A stretch of 6,474 nucleotides of DNA from UBA4717 sp045536775 (GCA_045536775.1 JAZSOD010000063.1:1-6474); one strand, 5' to 3'. Counted from the stretch's first letter, positions 1 through 6,232 are shown. Translations and numbers: made by a program. Notes: generated by a model not told the origin, from the letters alone.

Positions 1-989
1 AACAGGAAGGAGGATATACAGCTTCCCGATACCGAGCCGATACCGCCGATCACCACGATGAGAAGAAGCTCATACGTAAGTGCCGAGGTGAATGGCTTTG
101 CCTGAACCGTGGTAGAATACATAGCGTAAAGAACGCCGCCAATACCTGCGAAGAATGCCGAGGTGCAGAACGAAAGCATCTTGTGCTTTGCGAGGTTTAT
201 TCCCATCGCTTCAGCCGCGATCTCATCGTCTCTGATAGCCTTGAATGCGCGTCCGTAGGTCGACTTTATTATAAGCACCATAAAGGTAATACATACTGCC
301 GCGATTATTATCGGGAACAGGGTGGACATATAGAATACCACCTTACCGTTCGAGCCCTTAATATTGAAGTTTGTAAAAAGGGGGAAGCCTTTGATAATGT
401 TAGCTCCGTTTGTGATCTTACTCCAAACAGGCTGCTCCCATTGGAAGAGAGCGCGAACGATCTCGGCAAAGCCGAGGGTCGCGATCGCAAGATAGTCGCT
501 CTTGAGTCTGAGAACGGGGAGACCGATGAGGAATGCGAAGAGCGCAGCGATAAGTCCCGCGAGTATCATCGCCGTAATTACTCCGAGGAGATTTGCCGCC
601 ATTTCGTTTCCGATAAAGCTCATATAGAGCTCCTGTATCGAAAAGTTGACTGACGAGCCCTCGAATTTATAGAAAACACTTTCCTTAATAGCTACGGGAG
701 TGCAGAATATTGCATAGGTATATGCACCGAGAAGCATAAAGCCTGCGTGGCCAAGGGAGAAAAGACCCGTGAAGCCGTTAAGCAGGTTCATGGAAACCGC
801 GATAAGCGAATACACCGCGCCCTTTTTGAGAACGGTGAAAAGCATAGACGTGGGCTTGAGCCACTTGGGAAGGCTTGATGCAGGAAGCCAGAGGTTCAGG
901 TTTTCAAGCACCATTATCGCGCCCATAAACAAAAGTATGAACAGTATGGATACGAGGGTGCCCTTTATATTTTTCTTGTTCTGTGTCAC
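1..989 (-). CDS. livM: Branched-chain amino acid ABC transporter permease LivM (partial, C-terminus beyond window)
   Basis: Inner-membrane permease that pairs with LivH to form the channel of a branched-chain amino acid (HAAT-type) ABC importer. The window holds 329 codons and no stop; the family normally runs a few dozen residues further. Family hallmarks seen on translation are GLFSLGHAGFMLLGAY (about residues 75-90), LRLKSDYLAIATLGFAEIVR (160-179), the cytoplasmic coupling loop GRAFKAIRDDEIAAEAMGIN (246-265) that docks onto the ATPase, and the late IVVIGGIGSVSG segment (311-322). An insert of about 40 residues (95-135) between membrane segments is probably extracellular. The start is GTG at 989: GGAGGG lies 7 nt upstream and the livH stop is only 13 bp away, so the two are co-transcribed. 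No in-frame ATG fits better. ATPase genes livG/livF are expected to follow to the left but are not visible. Confidence 0.93.
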   Translation of the reverse strand, partial: MTQNKKNIKGTLVSILFILLFMGAIMVLENLNLWLPASSLPKWLKPTSMLFTVLKKGAVYSLIAVSMNLLNGFTGLFSLGHAGFMLLGAYTYAIFCTPVAIKESVFYKFEGSSVNFSIQELYMSFIGNEMAANLLGVITAMILAGLIAALFAFLIGLPVLRLKSDYLAIATLGFAEIVRALFQWEQPVWSKITNGANIIKGFPLFTNFNIKGSNGKVVFYMSTLFPIIIAAVCITFMVLIIKSTYGRAFKAIRDDEIAAEAMGINLAKHKMLSFCTSAFFAGIGGVLYAMYSTTVQAKPFTSALTYELLLIVVIGGIGSVSGSCISSFL

Positions 990-1002
990 GTTTCTGCCCT
1001 CC

Positions 1003-1878
1003 TTATACCTTATCGGTTACCTTCTCGCCGAACAGACCCGTAGGCTTAACAACGAGAATGATTATAAGCAAAGCAAAGGTGAACGCATCAGAGAAGGTTG
1101 CAAAGTCCGTACCTCTGATAATGCTTTCGCAAATACCGATTATAAACGCGCCGACTACCGCGCCGGGTACCGAGCCGATACCGCCGAATACCGCCGCAAC
1201 GAAGGCTCTGAGTCCGGGAAGCGCGCCCGAGGTGGGAACGATTACCGAGAAGTTTGAGAAGTAGAGCACCGAGCCTACTGCCGCAAGAGCCGAGCCTATG
1301 ATAAAGGTGAACGAGATAACGCTGTTTATCTTGATACCCATAAGACGACTGGTTTCAAAGTCCTTGGAAACCGCGCGCATAGCCATACCAATCTTGGTAT
1401 GGTTGATAAGCTGGGTCAGCGCAAACACGAGAATTATAACAATAACCGGAGTCACAAGCTTGGACCACTGTGTTTCCGTACCGAATACCGGTACCGTTTC
1501 AGAGAGAAACGGGAGCTTCGGATAGTACTGAGGCTGACCTGCGGTTACGTATGTAATAAGATTCTGAAGCAGATAGCTTACACCGATAGCCGAGATCATA
1601 ACACTCATTCTCGGTGCGCTTCTGAGCGGCAGATACGCAGCGCGCTCTATAATAAAGCCGAGAATAATAGTTACGATAACCGCAAACGGAATAGCCGCGT
1701 ACCACGGAAGCGAGCTGACTATGAAAATCAGGAACATACCCGCAACCATAAACACGTCGCCGTGAGCGAAGTTTATAAGTCTTAAAATTCCATAGACCAT
1801 GGTGTATCCGATAGCGATAAGCGCGTACTGACCGCCGAGCGAAACACCCGATACCAGAATAGAAGCAATAAATTCCAC
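1003..1878 (-). CDS. livH: Branched-chain amino acid ABC transporter permease LivH
   Basis: The second membrane subunit of the HAAT-type importer, 291 residues, the usual length for LivH. Diagnostic segments are YALIAIGYTMVYGILRLINF followed by AHGD (residues 18-41), the coupling loop GMAMRAVSKDFETSRLMGIK (164-183) and PGLRAFVAAVFGGIGSVPGA (221-240). Roughly eight hydrophobic membrane segments are evident. A longer reading opens at ATG 1893 but has no Shine-Dalgarno site before it. GTG at 1878 has AGAGGTG 5 nt upstream and gives the family-typical N-terminus (M/V)EFIASILVSG, so the shorter start is chosen. The gene follows livK after a gap of about 219 bp full of hairpins and precedes livM by 13 bp. 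No convincing separate promoter was found, so it probably depends on read-through from livK. Confidence 0.93.
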   Translation of the reverse strand: MEFIASILVSGVSLGGQYALIAIGYTMVYGILRLINFAHGDVFMVAGMFLIFIVSSLPWYAAIPFAVIVTIILGFIIERAAYLPLRSAPRMSVMISAIGVSYLLQNLITYVTAGQPQYYPKLPFLSETVPVFGTETQWSKLVTPVIVIILVFALTQLINHTKIGMAMRAVSKDFETSRLMGIKINSVISFTFIIGSALAAVGSVLYFSNFSVIVPTSGALPGLRAFVAAVFGGIGSVPGAVVGAFIIGICESIIRGTDFATFSDAFTFALLIIILVVKPTGLFGEKVTDKV

Positions 1879-1883
1879 GAAAG

Positions 1884-1890
1884 CACCTCT
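1884..1890 (-). promoter_or_regulatory. Shine-Dalgarno site that decides the livH start
   Basis: AGAGGTG on the minus strand, 5 nt before GTG 1878. It lies inside the longer reading that starts at ATG 1893, so that reading would have its own ribosome site within its coding sequence and none in front of it. Confidence 0.6.
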
Positions 1891-1910
1891 CATCTTTTAT
1901 TCACGTGCAA

Positions 1911-1935
1911 GGATAACGGAGCGATCCGTAAATCC
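1911..1935. repeat. Short hairpin upstream of livH
   Basis: On the plus strand GGAT-a-ACGGA-gcga-TCCGT-aa-ATCC: a perfect 5-bp inner stem (1916-1920 with 1925-1929) extended by a 4-bp outer stem (1911-1914 with 1932-1935). It sits about 33 bp before the livH start. It could be a leader structure or part of the repeat cluster in this gap; no specific regulator is recognised. Confidence 0.4.
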
Positions 1936-1978
1936 CCGTTGTTTTTTATAAAAACAGTCATGAATCTTGCCGTTTTTC

Positions 1979-2030
1979 TTTGACCGTCCGAAAAATACGC
2001 GGTTTTCCGTGTGTTTTTCGCGCGGTCAAA
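1979..2030. repeat. 52-bp long imperfect palindrome between livK and livH
   Basis: Nested complementary blocks form one long hairpin: TTTGACCG (1979-1986) with CGGTCAAA (2023-2030), CGAAAAA (1989-1995) with TTTTTCG (2014-2020), and ACGCGG with CCGTGT around a TTTT loop (1997-2012). Only a 2x2 internal mismatch interrupts it. As RNA, the plus-strand form pairs slightly better (G-U where the minus strand would have A-C), although the genes read on the minus strand. There is no T-run directly after it on the minus strand, so it is not a standard terminator. It could be a mobile palindromic repeat, or an mRNA-stabilising or processing structure. Confidence 0.6.
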
Positions 2031-2039
2031 AAAGCAACT

Positions 2040-2073
2040 AATCGCTTGGCGGACAAAAATCCGCCAAGCGATT
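2040..2073 (-). terminator. Strong hairpin after livK (terminator or attenuator)
   Basis: A perfect 14-bp stem, AATCGCTTGGCGGA (2040-2053) with its exact complement (2060-2073), and a 6-nt loop. It begins 24 bp after the livK stop. On the minus strand a T6 run follows, but 6 nt beyond the stem base rather than directly next to it, so termination is probably partial. A leaky terminator or 3'-end stabiliser here would let binding protein be made in excess over the LivH/LivM permeases, a common arrangement in ABC importer operons (inference). Confidence 0.65.
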
Positions 2074-2097
2074 CCGATTAAGCTTAAACCGGTTTAA

Positions 2098-3285
2098 TTA
2101 CTTTGCCTGCTGAACTGTTTCGAGAGTCCATGTAGCAGTTGCGTTATCGGAGGTCTTGATGTAAGCAGTATCACGAACTGCGTCACCGATCTTATCAAAT
2201 GCGATGTGACCGGATACACCGTCATAAACTACTGTGGGAAGAGCCGCCTTGATATCGCCTGCGTCTGCAGAGTCTGCAGCCTTGATAGCCTCAAGTGCTA
2301 CGTAGTAAGCATCGTAACCCATTGCTGTAACTGCGGAAATAGTATCATTACCGCCGTTAGAGGTCTTAGCGTCTTCGTTGTTGTTGATGTAAGCCTTGAT
2401 GCCTGCGTCAAACTCGGGAGATCCGCCTTCCTGATAGAAGGTAGATACGAAGAGCTTGATGTTTGTGTCCTTAGCAGCCTCGAGAACCTTGTTGTCGTCG
2501 AGTGTGTCGGAGCCGAGGATAGGAGCTTCGATGCCGAGAGCAGCTGCCTGGGTGATGATCTGTGTAGCGTAAGCTATAGATACGGGTGTGAAGATAACGT
2601 CTGCGCCTTCAGCCTTAGCCTTGTTGAGGTATGTAGTGAAGTCAGCGTTGTTGGTGGGGAAGGAATCCTTGATTACTTCGCCGCCTGCCTTTGTGAATGC
2701 CTGCTCGAAGAAGGTGATAAGACCCTGGTCATACTCGTTACCGAGCTCGCCGAGGAGGTATGCCTTCTTTGCCTCGAACTTTTCTGCTGCAAAGTTTGCA
2801 AGTACAGAGCCCTGGAAGGGATCGAGGAAGCAGATTCTGAAGTAGTGGTCATTACCAGCTGTTACGTTGGGGTTTGTGCAGGTTACGCCGATTGCAGCAA
2901 GTCCTGCCTGATTAAAGGTTTCGCTTCCTGCCATAGAAACGCCGGAGCCGTAAGAACCGAGCACGATTGCTACGTCAGCGCCAACGAGAGCCGCTGCTGC
3001 GGAAGGAGCCTTGTCTGTTGTAGAGCCATTGTCGGAGAGTACAAGCTCAACCTTGTATTCTTCGCCGCCGATCATAACGGTGGGTGTCTCGGAGTTTGCG
3101 TACTGCATACCGAGGATTTCCTTCTTACCGCCGGAAGCAGAGTCACCTGTAGAAGGCTCAAATACGCCTATCTTGATAACCTTTTCGTCGGCAACATTTT
3201 CATCACCGTTTGTTGCCGCAGGGCCGCAGGATGCAACTGCAAGAACCATAAGCGCTGCAAGAACGAGTGCTAAAAACTTCTTCAT
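2098..3285 (-). CDS. livK: Branched-chain amino acid ABC transporter substrate-binding lipoprotein (LivK/LivJ-like)
   Basis: Extracytoplasmic receptor that captures a branched-chain or related amino acid and delivers it to LivH/LivM. It is 395 residues and belongs to the periplasmic-binding-protein type I, Leu/Ile/Val-binding group. It opens with a lipoprotein signal (MKKFLALVLAALMV) and lipobox VASC, so Cys20 is the predicted lipidated residue. A flexible Gly/Asn/Glu linker (21-34) precedes the fold, which starts at VIKIGVFEPSTG (36-47). Ligand-site type segments include GSYGSGVSMAGSETF (110-124) and the YFRICFLDPFQGS stretch (148-160). The start is ATG 3285 with GGAGG 8 nt upstream. A longer open frame to 3351 is rejected because it would begin inside the -10 box of the promoter. 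It is the first gene of the liv operon, with livH and livM downstream. The exact substrate cannot be told from sequence. Confidence 0.93.
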   Translation of the reverse strand: MKKFLALVLAALMVLAVASCGPAATNGDENVADEKVIKIGVFEPSTGDSASGGKKEILGMQYANSETPTVMIGGEEYKVELVLSDNGSTTDKAPSAAAALVGADVAIVLGSYGSGVSMAGSETFNQAGLAAIGVTCTNPNVTAGNDHYFRICFLDPFQGSVLANFAAEKFEAKKAYLLGELGNEYDQGLITFFEQAFTKAGGEVIKDSFPTNNADFTTYLNKAKAEGADVIFTPVSIAYATQIITQAAALGIEAPILGSDTLDDNKVLEAAKDTNIKLFVSTFYQEGGSPEFDAGIKAYINNNEDAKTSNGGNDTISAVTAMGYDAYYVALEAIKAADSADAGDIKAALPTVVYDGVSGHIAFDKIGDAVRDTAYIKTSDNATATWTLETVQQAK

Positions 3286-3316
3286 TGTTTTTTCCTCCAA
3301 GAAAAAATAATATATC

Positions 3317-3343
3317 AAGACACGATTGTTAAAATTATGTCTT
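3317..3343 (-). repeat. Inverted repeat at the livK transcription start / 5' leader
   Basis: AAGACA (minus strand, 3343-3338) pairs with TGTCTT (3322-3317) across a 15-nt AT-rich loop. The arms lie at or just after the expected transcription start, so it could be a 5'-protective hairpin or an operator. The leader is only about 58 nt, too short for a T-box or a typical riboswitch, and none was recognised. Confidence 0.35.
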
Positions 3344-3349
3344 TCGCTC

Positions 3350-3378
3350 ATTATACCACAAACACCGCAATTTGTAAA
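3350..3378 (-). promoter_or_regulatory. Promoter of the liv operon
   Basis: On the minus strand: -35 TTTACA (3378-3373), a 17-bp spacer, and -10 TATAAT (3355-3350) preceded by TGG, giving an extended -10. This is a near-consensus housekeeping (SigA-type) promoter. Transcription should begin near 3343, leaving a leader of about 58 nt before ATG 3285. AT-rich sequence lies upstream. Confidence 0.85.
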
Positions 3379-3400
3379 GTAAAATTTAAGTATTTTTGAT

Positions 3401-3449
3401 ACATTTCGCCCATTTTTAACGCTTTAGACGGTGTAATCTGACGAAATGT
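3401..3449. repeat. Spaced inverted repeat upstream of the liv promoter
   Basis: ACATTTCG (3401-3408) and its exact complement CGAAATGT (3442-3449) are separated by 33 bp. The nearer arm lies about 22 bp upstream of the -35 box, a position compatible with a regulator binding pair. No known operator consensus was recognised, and an 8-bp match at this spacing can arise by chance. Confidence 0.3.
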
Positions 3450-3462
3450 CTCTCCAAAGCGC

Positions 3463-3498
3463 AACAAGGCATCGGAGACTCATCTCCGACGCCTTGTT
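3463..3498 (-). terminator. Terminator after the OPT-pqqD-like operon
   Basis: A 16-bp stem (3463-3478 with 3483-3498) with a 4-nt loop and a single mismatch, which becomes a G-U pair in minus-strand RNA. It starts immediately after the stop codon of the PqqD-like gene. The plus-strand side has the better T-tract (GTTTTTATT), while the minus side has only short T runs, so it may act in both directions. It separates the OPT operon from the liv promoter. Confidence 0.75.
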
Positions 3499-3499
3499 T

Positions 3500-3841
3500 T
3501 TATTCGTTCATTGTTATGAATTTGTATTCCTTCAGTATTTCCAGAAACTTAACGAGACGCTCTTCCGTGGGGTGCGCCATATCGCCCAGCTCACTCTCAA
3601 CAAGCTCACAAAGCGCCTCAACGTTTCTCACACCGTCAATGCTCCTCCACACGAAGCTTCCGAGCTCGTCGAGGTGAATGTGAGACACCTTCGGCTTCTT
3701 TAAGATAAGCTGAAAAACACGGTTGAAGACACCCTTGTTTTCGACATCAAGGGTTACGATCCCGTTTTCGTCCGCCGACCACGCGATCGTGTCCGAACGC
3801 TTCGGGCAGACCTTTCCGTAATCGGTGTGCTTTTTACTCAT
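3500..3841 (-). CDS. PqqD-like (RiPP recognition element) family protein
   Basis: A 113-residue soluble protein with a PqqD-type fold. The recognisable core is VSHIHLDELGSFVWRSIDG (52-70), then VRNVEALCELVESELGD (71-87) and EERLVKFLEILKEYKFI (93-109). This matches the family layout of a beta-strand wing, the hLDExGxxVW motif and a winged-helix tail. Residues 1-50, including WSADENGIVTLDVENKG and VFNRVFQLILKKP, resemble clostridial members of the family. PqqD proteins bind the leader of a precursor peptide and present it to a modifying enzyme. Here no precursor or enzyme gene is visible, so the role is unknown. The start is ATG 3841 with GGAG upstream. It overlaps the end of the OPT gene by 8 bp, implying translational coupling. 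Longer readings to 3910 lie inside the OPT gene and are rejected. The single Cys (residue 12) argues against a metal-cluster site. Confidence 0.82.
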   Translation of the reverse strand: MSKKHTDYGKVCPKRSDTIAWSADENGIVTLDVENKGVFNRVFQLILKKPKVSHIHLDELGSFVWRSIDGVRNVEALCELVESELGDMAHPTEERLVKFLEILKEYKFITMNE

Positions 3842-5768
3842 TCGAGCCGTCTCCGCCCTTCTGCTTCTTCCATAGTGAGAAAGTGAGCAGACATACGATA
3901 ACAAGAGCAAATACTACGAGGCTTGCTATTGATGCAACACCCTCGGGAAGTCCTAAAAGTCCCGAAATATCTATTGCCTTGTCGAGTCCGAGAACCGCAA
4001 ATATTGCAAGAAGAATACCGACGAGTCCCTCGCCCGCGATCATACCCGAGCAGAAGAGAATTCCATCGCTAACCACTCTCTCCTTCTTCTTTGCATCGCC
4101 CTTCATTCTGTCAAATACAAGACGAACGATACCGCCTACCATAATGCAAGCATTCAAGCGGATCGGGAGATAGATACCGATAGCAAAAGGAAGCACGGGA
4201 ATACCTAAGATCTCAACGACTACCGCGATAAGCGCGCCGATAAGTACGAGATTCCATGGAAGCTCTGCGCTCATAACTCCCTCTACTATCATCTTCATAA
4301 GAGTCGCCTGAGGAGCTGCAAGCTCTTCAGTACCGAAGCCCCACGCGCTATCGAGTAGATAAAGCGTTCCGCCGATAGCAAGTGCAGATGCAACAACGCC
4401 GATGATCTCACCGATCTGCTGCTTCTTGGGTGTAGCGCCGAGGATATAGCCGGTCTTGAGATCCTGTGATGTATCGCCCGAGATAGCCGCAACGATACAA
4501 ATGATAGAACCGATCGCAATAGCCGCGCTCATTCCCGCAGCTCCGGTCATACCCGTGAACTTGAGAATGAGAGTTGCTATAAGAAGGGTTGCGATAGACA
4601 TACCCGAAACGGGGTTGTTACTGCTTCCTACAAGTCCAACCATTCTCGAGGAAACGGTTGCAAAGAAAAAGCCGAACACAACTATAATTATCGCACCGAT
4701 AAGGTTTACGGGAATAACGGGTACAAGCCATACGAGAAGAGTAAGAATTGCGATAGCTATAAGAACTACCTTCATATTGAGATCCTTACCGGTTCTCGAA
4801 TCGTCGCCCTCGCCCTTTACCTTAAAGCTCTTCATAGCACCCGCAAAGGTGTTCACGATAAGAGGAAGTGACTTGATAAGGCTGATAATACCGCCAGCCG
4901 CAAGAGCTCCCGCACCTATGTAGCGGATATAAGAGCTCCATATTGCACTCGCTCCGCCTGCCGCAAACATTTCACCGATAGGAGCAGTACCGGGGTAAAG
5001 TATCATATTCTCTCCGAAAAGAACGATTATCGGAATAAGCACGAGCCAGCTGAGCGCGCCGCCCGAGAACATATACGATGCTATACGGGGTCCGCAGATG
5101 TAGCCAACGCTGAATACAGCAGGATAGATCTGGGTGCCTATTTCACCTGCAAAGCCCTTGAATCTGAGTGAGATCTCACCGGGCACTGCCTTGAGTCCGT
5201 CGATAATAAACTTGAATGCTGCTGCAATTCCCATACCCGCAAAAACGGTAGAGGCGTTTGCACTGCCCTCCTCACCTGCAAGAAGAACCTCTGCGCAAGC
5301 CGTTCCTTCGGGATAAGGAAGCACGCCGTGCTCCTTAACGATAAGCGCGTTGCGAAGCGGAACCATAAAGAACACTCCGAGAAGACCGCCGATAAGGGCG
5401 ATAAGCGTAATTTCGATGAGGCTGGGCTTGTTCATGCCCTCAACACCCTCTGTCGCCCATAAGAAGAGTGTGGGGAGGGTAAATATCGCACCTGCGGCGA
5501 GAGATTCGCCTGCAGAGCCTATTGTCTGAACGATATTGCTTTCGAGAATTGAATTTTTTCTCATTATCACTCTTATAACACCCATAGCGATAACTGCCGC
5601 AGGGATAGACGCCGATACCGTCATACCTACTCTGAGTCCGAGGTAAGCGTTAGCCGCGCCGAACACTACCGCAAGGATGATACCCATGATAATGGAGGTC
5701 AGTGTAAATTCCGGTGTGACCTTACTTGCCGGAACGTAAGGCTTAAACTGATTGTCCTTATTATCCAT
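3834..5768 (-). CDS. OPT-family oligopeptide transporter
   Basis: A polytopic membrane protein of 644 residues, the usual size for the prokaryotic branch of the OPT (oligopeptide/Yellow-Stripe) superfamily. These are secondary carriers that import peptides or peptide-like and metal-chelate compounds with protons. Family signatures are GAANAYLGLRVGMTVSASIP (37-56), PYPEGTACAEVL (151-162), VGLVGSSNNPVSGMS (377-391), GDTSQDLKTGYILGATPKKQ (431-450) and GMIAGEGLVGILL (575-587). About fourteen or more hydrophobic segments are spread over residues 22-631, with a hydrophilic loop at 314-333 and a Lys-rich one at 555-564. The start is ATG 5768 with GGAG 8 nt upstream; an in-frame TTG at 5789 would add seven residues but has no ribosome site. 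It has its own promoter and overlaps the PqqD-like gene downstream. The substrate cannot be assigned. Confidence 0.93.
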   Translation of the reverse strand: MDNKDNQFKPYVPASKVTPEFTLTSIIMGIILAVVFGAANAYLGLRVGMTVSASIPAAVIAMGVIRVIMRKNSILESNIVQTIGSAGESLAAGAIFTLPTLFLWATEGVEGMNKPSLIEITLIALIGGLLGVFFMVPLRNALIVKEHGVLPYPEGTACAEVLLAGEEGSANASTVFAGMGIAAAFKFIIDGLKAVPGEISLRFKGFAGEIGTQIYPAVFSVGYICGPRIASYMFSGGALSWLVLIPIIVLFGENMILYPGTAPIGEMFAAGGASAIWSSYIRYIGAGALAAGGIISLIKSLPLIVNTFAGAMKSFKVKGEGDDSRTGKDLNMKVVLIAIAILTLLVWLVPVIPVNLIGAIIIVVFGFFFATVSSRMVGLVGSSNNPVSGMSIATLLIATLILKFTGMTGAAGMSAAIAIGSIICIVAAISGDTSQDLKTGYILGATPKKQQIGEIIGVVASALAIGGTLYLLDSAWGFGTEELAAPQATLMKMIVEGVMSAELPWNLVLIGALIAVVVEILGIPVLPFAIGIYLPIRLNACIMVGGIVRLVFDRMKGDAKKKERVVSDGILFCSGMIAGEGLVGILLAIFAVLGLDKAIDISGLLGLPEGVASIASLVVFALVIVCLLTFSLWKKQKGGDGSNE

Positions 5769-5829
5769 TGTTTTTCTCCATTCTGTCAATATTTTTTGTT
5801 TTAGTATATTATTTTACACATACTTTAAT

Positions 5830-5858
5830 ATGATACCATATTTGAAGAAAAATATCAA
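5830..5858 (-). promoter_or_regulatory. Promoter of the OPT-pqqD-like operon
   Basis: On the minus strand: -35 TTGATA (5858-5853), a 17-bp spacer, and -10 TATCAT (5835-5830) with TGG just before it (extended -10). Transcription should start near 5823, giving a leader of about 55 nt that is AT-rich and shows no riboswitch-like structure. A weaker TATACT hexamer lies closer to the gene but has no good -35 partner. Confidence 0.7.
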
Positions 5859-5922
5859 GAGGAAATATGTTTTTTGGCGAAAGAGTATGGCCTGATTATG
5901 ATTTGCGAAAATTTTATTGGTC

Positions 5923-5950
5923 GTTACTTTCGTTCTGCAACGAAAGTAAC
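5923..5950. repeat. Perfect 12-bp palindrome
   Basis: GTTACTTTCGTT (5923-5934) and AACGAAAGTAAC (5939-5950) flank a CTGC loop. There is no T-run next to it on either strand, so it is not a classic terminator. It is more likely a unit of a dispersed palindromic repeat. Confidence 0.6.
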
Positions 5951-5960
5951 CAAAGAAGCA

Positions 5961-5991
5961 TTTAAGAGGAGGCTCAATGCCTCCTCTTAAA
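5961..5991. repeat. Perfect 13-bp palindrome
   Basis: TTTAAGAGGAGGC (5961-5973) and GCCTCCTCTTAAA (5979-5991) flank a TCAAT loop. The stem is strong, with A/T ends on both sides, so weak terminator activity on either strand is possible. It lies only 10 bp from the preceding palindrome. Confidence 0.6.
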
Positions 5992-6004
5992 AAACTCCTC
6001 CTGC

Positions 6005-6022
6005 AAAAGGGAGGTCCCTTTT
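6005..6022. repeat. Short palindrome AAAAGGGA/TCCCTTTT
   Basis: Arms 6005-6012 and 6015-6022 are exact complements around two G bases. On its own the loop is too tight to fold fully, but it is the third palindrome in 100 bp and the arm sequence GGGAGG echoes its neighbour. Confidence 0.4.
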
Positions 6023-6102
6023 GATTCCCCGGCGACACGGTTGTTTTCACGCTATATACGGTCAGCGAGCGCATAATTGAGAGATAAAATTTCAAATTTG
6101 TT

Positions 6103-6129
6103 TGTAGGGGCGATTCAAGCATCGCCCGC
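6103..6129 (+). repeat. GTAGGGG-type palindromic unit A
   Basis: TGTAGGGGCGAT, then a TCAAGC loop, then ATCGCCCGC. The stem is GGGCGAT (6108-6114) with ATCGCCC (6121-6127). It is the first of five related units, each with a GTAGGGG lead followed by a GC-rich stem. Confidence 0.65.
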
Positions 6130-6139
6130 AAAAATGAAC

Positions 6140-6166
6140 GGCGGGAGCAAGCCCCCGCCCTACGGA
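6140..6166 (-). repeat. GTAGGGG-type palindromic unit B (inverted)
   Basis: Read on the minus strand it begins TCCGTAGGGCGG. Its stem pairs 6140-6148 with 6151-6159 and has one mismatch that is a G-T pair on the minus strand. The lead has one G fewer than the other units. Confidence 0.6.
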
Positions 6167-6187
6167 TGAAAATTTCAATCAATCCTC

Positions 6188-6210
6188 GTAGGGGCGAACT
6201 GTGTTCGCCC
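6188..6210 (+). repeat. GTAGGGG-type palindromic unit C
   Basis: GTAGG, then the stem GGGCGAAC (6192-6199) paired with GTTCGCCC (6203-6210) around a TGT loop. It is nearly identical to unit D in opposite orientation (22 of 23 positions). Confidence 0.7.
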
Positions 6211-6232
6211 ACCAATTTACACCAACAAAAAC

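Noticed and set aside
183..1257. Plus-strand frames 183-653 and 769-1257
   Set aside because: They are antisense to livM and the end of livH, with low-complexity charged products and no ribosome sites.
2206..3273. 355-codon open frame on the plus strand, antisense to most of livK
   Set aside because: It lies entirely opposite a well-supported gene, its product is Cys- and Val-rich with no recognisable domain, and it has no ribosome site. Codon bias of the real gene explains the absence of stops.
3286..3343. T-box or amino-acid riboswitch in the livK leader
   Set aside because: The leader is only about 58 nt, with no T-box motif or competing terminator before the gene.
3322..3345. CodY-like site near the livK transcription start
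   Set aside because: The AATTTT half is present but the rest of the AATTTTCWGAAAATT consensus matches poorly in this AT-rich stretch.
3286..3351. Longer N-terminus for LivK (22 extra residues)
   Set aside because: It would begin within the -10 box, upstream of the expected transcription start, and would bury the lipoprotein signal sequence.
3842..3910. Longer N-terminus for the PqqD-like protein
   Set aside because: The extension lies inside the OPT coding region, has no ribosome site and does not resemble the family; ATG 3841 with GGAG upstream fits.
4456..4923. 155-codon plus-strand frame inside the OPT gene
   Set aside because: It is a shadow of the OPT coding sequence; the Ile/Pro/Ala-rich product is typical of the reverse reading of a membrane protein gene.
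5769..5789. TTG start giving the OPT protein seven more residues
   Set aside because: It has no Shine-Dalgarno site, whereas ATG 5768 has GGAG at 8 nt and a typical N-terminus.
5814..6215. 133-codon minus-strand frame across the repeat region
   Set aside because: It runs through the OPT promoter and several palindromes. The repeated RRSFLR text in its product comes from the palindromic repeats, not from a protein family.
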